Source: Latescibacteria bacterium UBA6620
GTDB taxonomy: Bacteria > Latescibacterota > UBA2968
Direction: 5' to 3'
Length of the DNA: 64,000 nucleotides
NCBI GenBank assembly: GCA_002433075.1
Contig: DJHM01000044.1
Span: 1 to 64,000, forward strand
Every line of letters starts with the position of its first letter. Within the stretch, counting starts at the first letter, position 1. Both the position numbers and the translations under genes were made by a program. This document shows, in pieces, positions 8,583-17,180 of the stretch. The notes below the pieces were generated by a model. It had not been told where the DNA came from. It ran no database searches and worked only from the letters and a program-made list of their open reading frames with translations.

Positions 8583-10037
8583 ATGCCCGGTCTGAGCGAG
8601 CTGCTCGCGTCTACCCACGTGGTGGAAATCCGGGGAACCGATGCCCTCCAGATCGATGGTCTATCGATCGATTCTCGAACCGTCGGTCCAGGGGATCTGT
8701 TCGTGGCTTTTCGGGGCGGCCAACTCGAGGATCGACACGCTTTTGTCGATCAAGCAGTTGAAGCGGGTGCGTCTGCCCTGGTCGTAGAGGACGAGGTAGA
8801 GGCTTCGGTGCCCGTCGTTCGGGTTGCATCGTCATCGCGGGCGCTGGCCGACATCGCAGGGAGGTTTTACGAATACCCGCATCGCTCCTTGCGAATGGTG
8901 GGGGTGACGGGGACCAACGGCAAGACGACGACGACCTACCTGCTTCAGGCGATGCTCGAGGGCAACGGGTTCTCGACCGGCTTGATCGGCACGATCGAGT
9001 ATCGAATCGGCAATCGATGTGAGGTTTCGGGCAACACGACGCCCGAGGCGCACCAGCTCCAGGCTCTGCTACGGGAGATGGTGGATACGGGCAACAAAGC
9101 GGCGGTGATGGAAGTCTCGTCGCACGGGCTGAGTCTGGACCGGGTCCGGGGGATCGAATTCGAACAGGCAGTCTTTACGAACCTGACCCGCGATCATCTG
9201 GACTATCACACGACGTATGAAGCGTATTCGGCCGCGAAGGCCACGCTCTTTGACAACCTAGATCCTGATGCACACGCCATCGTCAACGCGGACGATGATG
9301 CGACGGTACGTATGCTCGCGAATTGCAAGGCGCAGCGTCTGACCTACGGCGCTGCGGAAGACGCGGATGTGCGAATCGTCGGAGGCGAAAGCCACTTCCG
9401 CGGGTCGACGGTGGCACTTGAAACACCTGAAGGACCGATTACGCTGGATCTCGCATTGACGGGCGCGTTCAACCGATACAATGCGGCCGCGACGGTGGCG
9501 GTCGGGCTCCAAATGGGGTTCCCGCTGGATGCGATCGCGGACGCGTTGAAGGGGATCACGGTACCCGGTCGATTCGAGCTTGTAGACGAAGACCAGTCGT
9601 TCGGTGTGTTCGTGGACTACGCGCACACGGCCGACGGGCTGGACAACGCGCTCCGCGCCGGACGTGCGTTGACGGAGAAGCGACTGATTTCCGTGTTCGG
9701 GTGCGGTGGCGACCGGGACGCGGGCAAGCGACCCGAAATGGGACGCGTGTCGGCTCGGATTGCCGACCTGAGCGTGGTAACGTCGGACAACCCGAGATCG
9801 GAAGACCCGGAGGCGATCGTTCATGAAATCCTCCCGGGTGTGGGGGATGCGCCGCACGTGATCGAGGTCGATCGGCGAATGGCGATCGATCGAGCGGTCG
9901 CGCTGGCCCAACCGGGTGACCTGATCGTGATTGCGGGCAAAGGTCACGAAGACTATCAGATCATCGGGTCGGAGACGATTCACTTCGACGATCGAGAAGA
10001 AGCGAGGCGCGCCCTCAGGGCGCGCAGTGCAAAGTAG
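8583..10037 (+). CDS. murE: UDP-MurNAc-L-Ala-D-Glu:meso-diaminopimelate ligase MurE
   Basis: MurE adds the third residue to the peptidoglycan stem peptide in the cytoplasm, using ATP. The P-loop GTNGKTTTT lies near residue 110. The pattern SGNTTPEA, the catalytic EVSSHGLSLDRV, and the C-terminal VFGCGGDRDAGKRPEM and SDNPRSEDP (about residue 400) are all present. The DNPR motif marks the meso-diaminopimelate-specific form, so the wall should be of the Gram-negative type. The length, 484 residues, is normal. It follows ftsI by 10 bases. Confidence 0.96.
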   Translation: MPGLSELLASTHVVEIRGTDALQIDGLSIDSRTVGPGDLFVAFRGGQLEDRHAFVDQAVEAGASALVVEDEVEASVPVVRVASSSRALADIAGRFYEYPHRSLRMVGVTGTNGKTTTTYLLQAMLEGNGFSTGLIGTIEYRIGNRCEVSGNTTPEAHQLQALLREMVDTGNKAAVMEVSSHGLSLDRVRGIEFEQAVFTNLTRDHLDYHTTYEAYSAAKATLFDNLDPDAHAIVNADDDATVRMLANCKAQRLTYGAAEDADVRIVGGESHFRGSTVALETPEGPITLDLALTGAFNRYNAAATVAVGLQMGFPLDAIADALKGITVPGRFELVDEDQSFGVFVDYAHTADGLDNALRAGRALTEKRLISVFGCGGDRDAGKRPEMGRVSARIADLSVVTSDNPRSEDPEAIVHEILPGVGDAPHVIEVDRRMAIDRAVALAQPGDLIVIAGKGHEDYQIIGSETIHFDDREEARRALRARSAK

Positions 10038-10090
10038 AAAATGCAAAATCTGTATTCGAGATCGGTGGCGGACCCGGGGGCTGTGAGCAG

Positions 10091-11470
10091 ATGGAAGGCG
10101 TAACGCTACAGGCAGCCGCACAGGCGATGCGAGGAAAACTGGTGGGAGCCGGTGATCCGAACGTCGAGGTGACAGGTGGGGTGATCGATAGCCGCGCGGT
10201 TGCGGCGGGAAACCTGTTCTTCGCGCTGAGTGGAGACCAGACCGATGGACATCGTTTCGTTGGACCTGCGCTGGAGAACGGTGCGAGCGTGGCGGTGGTT
10301 TCTCGTGAATGGGCGGACTCGGAGAAACCCGAGACCGGTCCCTTGATCGTGGTCGAGGCTCCGGACCTGGCGATGGGAGACCTTGCACGGGTTTATCGCC
10401 AGCGTTTCGACATTCCGATCGTGGCGATCACGGGAAGCAACGGCAAGACAACGACGAAGGATATGACGGCGACGGTACTTTCGTCGCGATACGAAGTACT
10501 GGCAACCGAAGGAAACCTGAACACGCGACTCGGTGTTCCGATGACGCTCTTCGGGTTGAACAAGACCCACGACGTTGCCGTGATCGAGATGGGAATCAGC
10601 GAGCAGGAAGGCCTGACTTATCTGTGCGAGATCGCCGATCCGACAATCGGCGTCATTACGAATATCGGTCCGACACACTTAGAGTTTTTAGGCTCTGTAG
10701 AGGGAGTGGCGCAGGCCAAAGGGGAACTCCTGGAGTATCTGAACGAGTCTTCAATGGCAATTCTGAATTTCGATGACCTGTACCTGCCCAAGGAGAGAGC
10801 AAAGGGGAGACTCCTTGGCTTTGGCATCGATGAGACTTGTCAGTTTCGTGGGGAGGGACTCGTTCTGGACCAGGAGGGCTGCGTTTGCTTCTCTCTACAG
10901 GGCCGTAATTTTTCTCTGTCCATACTTGGACGGCACAACGTATACAACGCGCTGGCCGCAACGGCCGTGGGCGCGGCACTCGAGGTTCCCCTCGAAGATG
11001 CCGCCACCGCGCTGAAATCGTTCAAACCGACGAAACTCAGGAGCCAGCTGACGCGACACGGTGGCGTCCAGCTCCTGAACGACAGCTACAACGCCAACCC
11101 GGCTTCAATGCGCGCCGCTCTGGGGACGCTGAGCGAGTTGGTGCCCGGGGAAAAGGGCCGCCGAATTGCCGTTCTGGGGGATATGCTGGAACTGGGCGAT
11201 ACGGCGACACCCGCCCATCAGGATCTGGGTCGAGATGCAGTTTCGGCGGGTGTGGACCTGCTGTTCGCATTCGGCGATTTTGCGGATACGATCGCGGCTT
11301 CTGCCGTGGAAGGCGGAATGCCCGAGGAACGAGCGATGACTTTTCACGACAAGATGTTGCTGGTCGACGCGCTCAAGTCCACACTCGTGCCCGGCGACGT
11401 AGCCCTGGTGAAGGGATCCAGAGGCGTTGCGCTCGAGGAAGTTGTTGAATTATTAGGATTTATGTCCTAA
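10091..11470 (+). CDS. murF: UDP-MurNAc-tripeptide:D-Ala-D-Ala ligase MurF
   Basis: MurF adds D-Ala-D-Ala to complete the UDP-MurNAc pentapeptide. The P-loop GSNGKTTTKDM lies near residue 115. Other family motifs are EGNLNTRLGVP, VIEMGI, the central-domain NIGPTHLEFLGS, and the C-terminal LLNDSYNANPASMRAAL and VLGDMLELG. The length, 459 residues, is normal. Codons between about 10683 and 10935 differ from the rest of the window (AGA, TTA, TCT, CTA and ATA appear together). The next gene is ftsW; mraY and murD, usually next, are missing. Confidence 0.96.
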   Translation: MEGVTLQAAAQAMRGKLVGAGDPNVEVTGGVIDSRAVAAGNLFFALSGDQTDGHRFVGPALENGASVAVVSREWADSEKPETGPLIVVEAPDLAMGDLARVYRQRFDIPIVAITGSNGKTTTKDMTATVLSSRYEVLATEGNLNTRLGVPMTLFGLNKTHDVAVIEMGISEQEGLTYLCEIADPTIGVITNIGPTHLEFLGSVEGVAQAKGELLEYLNESSMAILNFDDLYLPKERAKGRLLGFGIDETCQFRGEGLVLDQEGCVCFSLQGRNFSLSILGRHNVYNALAATAVGAALEVPLEDAATALKSFKPTKLRSQLTRHGGVQLLNDSYNANPASMRAALGTLSELVPGEKGRRIAVLGDMLELGDTATPAHQDLGRDAVSAGVDLLFAFGDFADTIAASAVEGGMPEERAMTFHDKMLLVDALKSTLVPGDVALVKGSRGVALEEVVELLGFMS

Positions 11471-11606
11471 AGTCAAAAGAGCGTGAAGCGTTTCTCCCGG
11501 CCCCCATCGAGTGAAACGCCGACCCCGCTGCTCCAATGCGGGGAATCCCCGTACCTGCCTATCCCCCACATCTTTCTCCCCCACCCCCTTCGACATATCG
11601 GACGAC

Positions 11607-12818
11607 GTGTCGCTGGTTGCAACTGACAAGCCGCGTACGCACATCCACCTGCTGTTCCTGATCGTGACCCTTGTGGGTCTGGGCACTGTGATGATCTACA
11701 GTGCGAGTTCGGGACTGGCGCAGTTGCGGTTCGAGAACGGGCACTTCTTCATTCAACGATGGACGATCCGTGCCCTGATCGGTCTGGCTGCGATGCTGTT
11801 GGTTACGCAGGTGGACTACCGCCTCCTCAAGCGTCTATCGAAGCCGTTGTTGCTGATCGGTTTCCTGGGACTGCTAACCGTTCTCGCGCTCAAACTTCTG
11901 GGAGTGGGGAAAGTTCGCGGTGCGTATCGCTGGATCCCGCTACCCGGTGGGGCCTTCCAACCGGCGGATCTGATGCGTCTGGCTCTCGTCGTCTTCTTGG
12001 CGGATTCTCTGAACAGACACAAAGGCCTGTTGGCCGACTTCAGGTACGGCTTCGTGCCTCACGCGGCGATCGTAGCCGCGGCGATGGGGCTGATCCTGCT
12101 TCAGCCCGATCTGGGGAGCGCGCTGGCGATCGGAACGATGTGCGCGCTTACGATGTATATCGCGGGTGTCCGGTTGCTCCACCTGACGGGATCGGTACTC
12201 GTGACGCTCCCTGTGATCTACCTCGTGGTCTTCGTCATTGGCTATCGCCGGGAGCGGGTGATGACGTTCCTGGATCCGACGGGGGACGTTCAGGGCGACG
12301 GCTATCAGATTTCGCAGTCCTTGCTGGCGCTCGGAAGCGGGGGTCTTACCGGTCTGGGTCTGGGTCAAAGCCAGCAGAAGTATTTCTTTCTTCCTGAACC
12401 GCATACGGATTTCGTTTTCAGCATTCTGGGCGAGGAACTCGGTCTCATCGGGACGATCGGGCTTCTCGCCTCTTTCGTTCTGTTCGGCTATCTCGGGTTT
12501 CGAATCGCCCGGTCGGCGCCCGATTTTCACGGGTTCCTGTTGGCCTCGGGTATCACATCGATGGTGATGGTTTACGCCTTCGTGAATATGGGTGTTGCGA
12601 TCGGTTTGCTTCCGACGACCGGGTTGCCGCTTCCGTTCATCAGTTATGGGGGAACATCCTTGCTGCTGACGCTGATCGCAGGAGGGATTCTGATCAACAT
12701 CGGAAAACAAGGCACGGCGAAACCCGGAGTGCTGGCGGGAAACGAACTGGACTGGGAACGAAAGCCGCTTTCACGGATCCGGCGACCCGCATTCGGGGTG
12801 CCGATCCGGAGTAATTGA
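11607..12818 (+). CDS. ftsW: SEDS-family peptidoglycan polymerase FtsW
   Basis: FtsW is the polytopic glycosyltransferase that polymerises lipid II at the septum with FtsI. The protein has about ten membrane segments and the conserved C-terminal PLPFISYGGTSLL of the SEDS family, with GDGYQISQSLLALGSGGLTG in the large loop. I use the GTG at 11607, which gives 403 residues and a short cytoplasmic N-terminus before the first helix. A GTG at 11511 in the same frame would add 32 residues of unconvincing, proline- and serine-rich sequence. The 136 bases before this start hold no gene. Confidence 0.94.
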   Translation: MSLVATDKPRTHIHLLFLIVTLVGLGTVMIYSASSGLAQLRFENGHFFIQRWTIRALIGLAAMLLVTQVDYRLLKRLSKPLLLIGFLGLLTVLALKLLGVGKVRGAYRWIPLPGGAFQPADLMRLALVVFLADSLNRHKGLLADFRYGFVPHAAIVAAAMGLILLQPDLGSALAIGTMCALTMYIAGVRLLHLTGSVLVTLPVIYLVVFVIGYRRERVMTFLDPTGDVQGDGYQISQSLLALGSGGLTGLGLGQSQQKYFFLPEPHTDFVFSILGEELGLIGTIGLLASFVLFGYLGFRIARSAPDFHGFLLASGITSMVMVYAFVNMGVAIGLLPTTGLPLPFISYGGTSLLLTLIAGGILINIGKQGTAKPGVLAGNELDWERKPLSRIRRPAFGVPIRSN

Positions 12819-13919
12819 ATGGACAGGCCGCCCCGTCTGCTCCTGGCCGGAGGCGGTTCGGGTGGACACGCGATCCCGGCTCTTGCCGTGGCCGAGGCTT
12901 TCAGGAATCGATATCCCGGGAGCGAGATTCTGTTTGTGGGTACCTCGAGAGGGGTGGAAAACCGCGTGATTCCGGCCGCGGGCTTCGAGCTCCGACCGAT
13001 TCCGGTGATCGGGCTGAAGCGGTCCCTGCATCCGGACCTCCTGCGATTTCCGTTCGTGCTGCTTCGCGGGTTCGCCGAAGCGATGCGGATCGTGAGGAAC
13101 TTTCGACCGGACCTGGTGGCCTGCACGGGGGGATTCGTGAGCGGTCCTGTCGGGCTCGCCGCCTGGCTGTGCGGTAGGCCGATCTGGCTTCACGAATCGA
13201 ACCTTTTACCCGGCCTCACAGTTCGATTGCTCTCGCGGTTGGCCGATCGGGTTCTGTTCGGCCTGAGGGGGGCGGAGCACAGGACCGGCGGCCGCAGGAA
13301 AGACTACGTGGGGAACCCCGTGCGGGCGGAGGTCACCGATCTGACCGTGGCCGGCGCGCGGGCTCAATTCGGGATGGATGTAGATCGTCCCACCCTGATC
13401 GTGATCGGAGGTAGTCAGGGCGCGCATTCGATCAATCTGGCTGTGGAAGCCGCGATGCAGGATCTGATTTCCTCGGGGTGGCAGATCCTCTGGCAGACGG
13501 GAAAACTGGATCGTACACGTGCCGAACGGGCGGCAGAGGGTATCGAGGGCGTTCGCGTCCTGGAGTTCATCGACGAGATGTCGACCGCCTATCGGGCCGC
13601 CGATCTTGCACTGACGCGCTCGGGGGCGATGACGTTGACGGAGCTGCGATTAAAGAAATTGCCGGCTGTCCTTGTTCCTCTGGCCACGGCGGCGGAGAAC
13701 CATCAGGAAGTGAACGCACGAGCGATGGAGCAGGAAGGCTGGGCGAGAATGATCCTGCAGAAAGAGCTAGACGGTCCCGAGCTGGTGAAGACCGTGGAGA
13801 CGATCTCGTCGACCGAGGTGTTGGAGCACATGGGTGAGATCAGCGGCCGTGGTGATGTGGGTGGGGCAGCCGACCGCATCGTGGACCTGATGGACGAAGC
13901 CCTGGCGAGGCCTCATTGA
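12819..13919 (+). CDS. murG: UDP-GlcNAc:undecaprenyl-PP-MurNAc-pentapeptide GlcNAc transferase MurG
   Basis: MurG converts lipid I to lipid II at the inner face of the membrane. The N-terminal loop LAGGGSGGHAIPALAV is the family signature. IGGSQGAH around residue 192 and the donor-site region LTRSGAMTLTE followed by VPLATAAENHQEVNA are also present. The length is 366 residues. Its ATG follows the ftsW stop immediately, and its own stop overlaps the murC start. Confidence 0.96.
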   Translation: MDRPPRLLLAGGGSGGHAIPALAVAEAFRNRYPGSEILFVGTSRGVENRVIPAAGFELRPIPVIGLKRSLHPDLLRFPFVLLRGFAEAMRIVRNFRPDLVACTGGFVSGPVGLAAWLCGRPIWLHESNLLPGLTVRLLSRLADRVLFGLRGAEHRTGGRRKDYVGNPVRAEVTDLTVAGARAQFGMDVDRPTLIVIGGSQGAHSINLAVEAAMQDLISSGWQILWQTGKLDRTRAERAAEGIEGVRVLEFIDEMSTAYRAADLALTRSGAMTLTELRLKKLPAVLVPLATAAENHQEVNARAMEQEGWARMILQKELDGPELVKTVETISSTEVLEHMGEISGRGDVGGAADRIVDLMDEALARPH

Positions 13920-15361
13920 CCCTGGCTGAAGACACGATGGCCATCCTGCGCACGAGTTTGGCGGCTGGCCTGATCGAAATCATCGATGTCGAGGACGGCG
14001 TGACGGGTGTTCTGGAAACAGCGCAGCACATTCACTTCATCGGGATTGGGGGCGTGGGGATGAGCGCCCTGGCCGAGCTGCTTCACCACCGCGGATATGT
14101 GGTGACGGGAAGCGATCGTGAGACTTCGGATCTGACACGCAGGTGCGAACGAATGGGAGTGAAGGTCACGATCGGCCACGACGCCGCAGCGGTTTCGGGT
14201 GCGGATCTGGTGATTCACACCGCCGCGGTGGACGAGGAAAATCCGGAGATGGTTGCGGCCCGAACACAGGGGTTGCCTGTGGTTCGACGAGCCGATCTGC
14301 TTGGTGAAGTTACGCGTGGCAAGTTGCTGATCGCGGTTGCGGGCACCCACGGTAAAACGACGACGACGGCGATGATCACGTCCATCTGCAGGGCCGCCGG
14401 GCTTGAACCGACCGCCCTCATCGGCGGTACACAGCCGGATACAGGGAACTTGTTGCTTGGGGCCGACCGGGTCTGGATCGCGGAGGCGGACGAGTACGAT
14501 CGAGCCTTCCTGGCCCTCGCGCCCACGGTTGCCGTCATCACCTCTCTTGAGGCGGATCATCTGGACTGCTACGAGGACCTGGACGACATCGTGAGCACGT
14601 TCAACACGTTTCTCGATCGGTTAGCGGACGATGGTGCTGCGGTGATCTGTTCCGACACGCCGGCCGCTTCGGGTCTGTCGGCTGGAACGACCACGACGAC
14701 GTACGGGGCGTCAGGTCGCCTGCGATCGACGAATACACAGTTCGACGGAAGAGGCAGTCGCTTCGACGTGATGCTCGACGGGAGTCCGCTGGGATCGATC
14801 GAACTGGGATTACCGGGCCGACACAATGTGGCGAACGCACTTGGCGCAATCGGAGCAGCGCTTGCGTTGGACGTCGAGTGGGACTCGATCGCAAAGGGCT
14901 TGAAGACATTCAAGGGGGTAGACCGACGGTTCGAGGTGCTGTTCGATGGGGACACGGCGACCGTGGTGAGTGACTACGCCCACCACCCGACGGAAGTGGC
15001 CCACACCCTCGAGGCAGCGCGGATGATGGCGCCACGGAGTCGGATCGTCGCTGTCTTCCAGCCGCATCTCTATTCGAGGACGCGAGACTTCGAGCAGGAA
15101 TTCGGACGCGCTCTGTCGGAGGCGGACACGGTCTGGTTGACCGATGTCTACGCGGCCAGAGAAGAGCCGATTCCGGGAATCTCAGGTCAATCCATCGTCG
15201 ACCGAGTGAGTGTGACTGTTCGCTACGAGCCCTCTTTGGATGCATTGCCGCAGGCGATCTACGAAGCGACCGAATTGGGCGATACGATCGTGTTGATGGG
15301 GGCCGGAAGCATCGTGACGGCCGCGGATGTGCTGGCCGGTCTGTTCGGGTCTCGAGAGTGA
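13916..15361 (+). CDS. murC: UDP-N-acetylmuramate:L-alanine ligase MurC
   Basis: MurC adds the first residue, L-alanine, to UDP-MurNAc. The nucleotide fold begins with HFIGIGGVGMSALAELL, the ATP loop is VAGTHGKTTTTAM near residue 143, and EADEYDRAFL and VSDYAHHPTEVAHTLEAAR are typical. The TTG at 13916 overlaps the murG TGA and gives 481 residues, with about 35 residues before the conserved core. An ATG at 13937 would shorten that extension by seven residues. Confidence 0.95.
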   Translation: MTLAEDTMAILRTSLAAGLIEIIDVEDGVTGVLETAQHIHFIGIGGVGMSALAELLHHRGYVVTGSDRETSDLTRRCERMGVKVTIGHDAAAVSGADLVIHTAAVDEENPEMVAARTQGLPVVRRADLLGEVTRGKLLIAVAGTHGKTTTTAMITSICRAAGLEPTALIGGTQPDTGNLLLGADRVWIAEADEYDRAFLALAPTVAVITSLEADHLDCYEDLDDIVSTFNTFLDRLADDGAAVICSDTPAASGLSAGTTTTTYGASGRLRSTNTQFDGRGSRFDVMLDGSPLGSIELGLPGRHNVANALGAIGAALALDVEWDSIAKGLKTFKGVDRRFEVLFDGDTATVVSDYAHHPTEVAHTLEAARMMAPRSRIVAVFQPHLYSRTRDFEQEFGRALSEADTVWLTDVYAAREEPIPGISGQSIVDRVSVTVRYEPSLDALPQAIYEATELGDTIVLMGAGSIVTAADVLAGLFGSRE

Positions 15362-16302
15362 GCGACAGCGCAGGTACGGTAACGGGCCTGGTGTCGGCTC
15401 TGCAGTCGATTGCGCGCGGACGGTTGTTGACCGACGAACCTCTGGCGCAGCACACAACCTACGGAGTCGGCGGACCCGCGGATCTCTTCTATTTACCCGC
15501 GGACCCGGAGGACCTGATGTCGGCTCTTCCGGTGATCCGTGAAGCGGACGTCCCCATTCTCCCGCTGGGCGGGGGAACGAACACGCTCATGAAAGACGCG
15601 GGTTTCCGGGGTGTGGTGATCTGTCTGACAGACGGGCTGACCGGGATGAACGTCGATGCAGACGAGGGACGTGCCGAAGCCGGTGTCAGCACGCAGGTTT
15701 ACTCCCGCCGGTGCCAGCGCGCGGGTCGAACCGGATTCGAATTCGGCTGCGGTATTCCGGGGACGATCGGGGGGGCGGTTCGTGGAAACGCGGGTGCCTG
15801 GGGTGGCGAAACGTTCGACCATCTGCTGTGGCTTAGAGGCGTCGACCTGGCCACCGGCCTGGAGATGACGTTTCGAAAGGAAGAGATCGCCCACCGGTAT
15901 CGGCGCGTGGATCTTCCGGGTCGGTACCTGCTGCTGGAGGCTGCGTTCGAGCTGGAGGAGGACGATCCAGATGAGATCCTCAGCCGAATGGATCGGATGC
16001 TGGACGAAAGAAAGGCAAGCCAACCCCTTTGGATGCGGAATGCAGGATGCGCCTTCAAGAACCCTGAAGGGCCTGCACCGGCTGGATTGTTGATCGACCG
16101 CAGCGGGGGAAAAGGGATGTCGGTCGGGAACGTGTCTGTCTCAGACGTGCACGCAAATTTTCTGGTGACCAAAGGCGGGATTACGGCCGCCGATGTGTTG
16201 AAGCTGATCGAAAAAGTACGGGATCGGGTCTTTCAATCGGAGGGAGTCGAACTTGAAACGGAAGTTCGGATCGTCGGGGAGTATGGCGTCGAGAATGTAT
16301 AG
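15358..16302 (+). CDS. murB: UDP-N-acetylenolpyruvoylglucosamine reductase MurB
   Basis: MurB is the FAD enzyme that reduces UDP-GlcNAc-enolpyruvate to UDP-MurNAc. The flavin-binding region shows TTYGVGGPADLFY and LPLGGGTNTL. The catalytic region reads GCGIPGTIGGAVRGNAGAWG and CAFKNP, and VSDVHANFLVTKGG contains the active-site serine region. The length is 314 residues. The GTG start overlaps the murC stop by four bases, and the 3' end overlaps ftsQ by 50 bases. Confidence 0.94.
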   Translation: MSDSAGTVTGLVSALQSIARGRLLTDEPLAQHTTYGVGGPADLFYLPADPEDLMSALPVIREADVPILPLGGGTNTLMKDAGFRGVVICLTDGLTGMNVDADEGRAEAGVSTQVYSRRCQRAGRTGFEFGCGIPGTIGGAVRGNAGAWGGETFDHLLWLRGVDLATGLEMTFRKEEIAHRYRRVDLPGRYLLLEAAFELEEDDPDEILSRMDRMLDERKASQPLWMRNAGCAFKNPEGPAPAGLLIDRSGGKGMSVGNVSVSDVHANFLVTKGGITAADVLKLIEKVRDRVFQSEGVELETEVRIVGEYGVENV

Positions 16303-17167
16303 CGGAAAAGCTCTGGGCGCCCGGAGCCGAACACGCTGGCGTCGCCAGCCAAAACCAACGTTTACCGTCGCCCGTCTGGACGGAATCGCCCTGCCGAAAC
16401 CCAGGGCGAAACGGGCGATGGGCTGGGCAGTCGCACTGGGGCTGCTCGCCGCCCTGGGGGCGGGCATCCCGGATGCCTACTCGGGTCTCCAGGGAAGCGA
16501 TCTGTTCAAGGTGCGGAAAATTTCGGTCGTGGGTCACTCTCTCCTGACAGAGGAGGAGGTCGTGGATCGTACCGGGTTGTCGGTCGGGAGTAATCTCTTC
16601 CAGACCGATCTCGTAGCCGCAACCGACTCGCTCATGTCGCACCCCATGGTTCGCAAGGTGCTCCTGCTGCGCCGGCCGCCGGCCGATCTCTTGATCTCGG
16701 TCGAGGAGAGGTCTCCGATTTCGCTCGTGGCTTCGATGGACGGGCTGATCGGGTTGGATCGAGATGCACGATGTTTTCCGCTGCCTACGGTACCGTTCGA
16801 CCTGCCGATCGTGACATCGTTCAACCGGGTGACGCCGGACTCGGTCGATACGGAAGGCAGCGAAGCCGCAAGGCGACTCGTTGGGTTTCTGCTGGATGTG
16901 CAGGACCGATACCCGGATGTGTGGGCCACTCTTTCTGAGGTGGCCGTCCTGTCGTCCCACGACGCTCTCATTCACCTGACCGACGGAACGCCGCAGTTGA
17001 TCGTCCGATACGATCGCACAGGCTCGCAAATCGAAAACTTCAAGGCCTTCATGGCATTCGGCCCTCAGCTGGCCGATCTCGCATACATCGACCTCCGGTA
17101 TGAGAATCAGGTGGTTGCCGGCAGGACGGGAACCGACTCTCTCCAGGTGTCGGATCCCTCGCTCTGA
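16253..17167 (+). CDS. ftsQ: Cell division protein FtsQ
   Basis: FtsQ is the bitopic scaffold of the FtsQLB complex. The protein has a basic cytoplasmic tail of about 60 residues, one membrane segment (about residues 62-80) and a POTRA domain that begins FKVRKISVVGHSLLTEEEVV, followed by the FtsQ-type beta domain. I chose the TTG at 16253 because GGAGGG lies about 8 bases upstream; the ATG at 16283 has a purine run too close to it. The start lies inside murB. The length is 304 residues. Confidence 0.9.
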   Translation: MKRKFGSSGSMASRMYSGKALGARSRTRWRRQPKPTFTVARLDGIALPKPRAKRAMGWAVALGLLAALGAGIPDAYSGLQGSDLFKVRKISVVGHSLLTEEEVVDRTGLSVGSNLFQTDLVAATDSLMSHPMVRKVLLLRRPPADLLISVEERSPISLVASMDGLIGLDRDARCFPLPTVPFDLPIVTSFNRVTPDSVDTEGSEAARRLVGFLLDVQDRYPDVWATLSEVAVLSSHDALIHLTDGTPQLIVRYDRTGSQIENFKAFMAFGPQLADLAYIDLRYENQVVAGRTGTDSLQVSDPSL

Positions 17168-17180
17168 AAGGAAACGGCTT

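Noticed and set aside
9258..10388. Long reverse-strand open frame (376 codons) across murE and murF.
   Set aside because: It is antisense to two intact ligase genes and its translation is Arg/Pro/His-rich without motifs.
11511..11606. A 32-residue N-terminal extension of FtsW from GTG 11511.
   Set aside because: The extension is Pro/Ser/Cys-rich with no resemblance to FtsW and follows a long non-coding gap.
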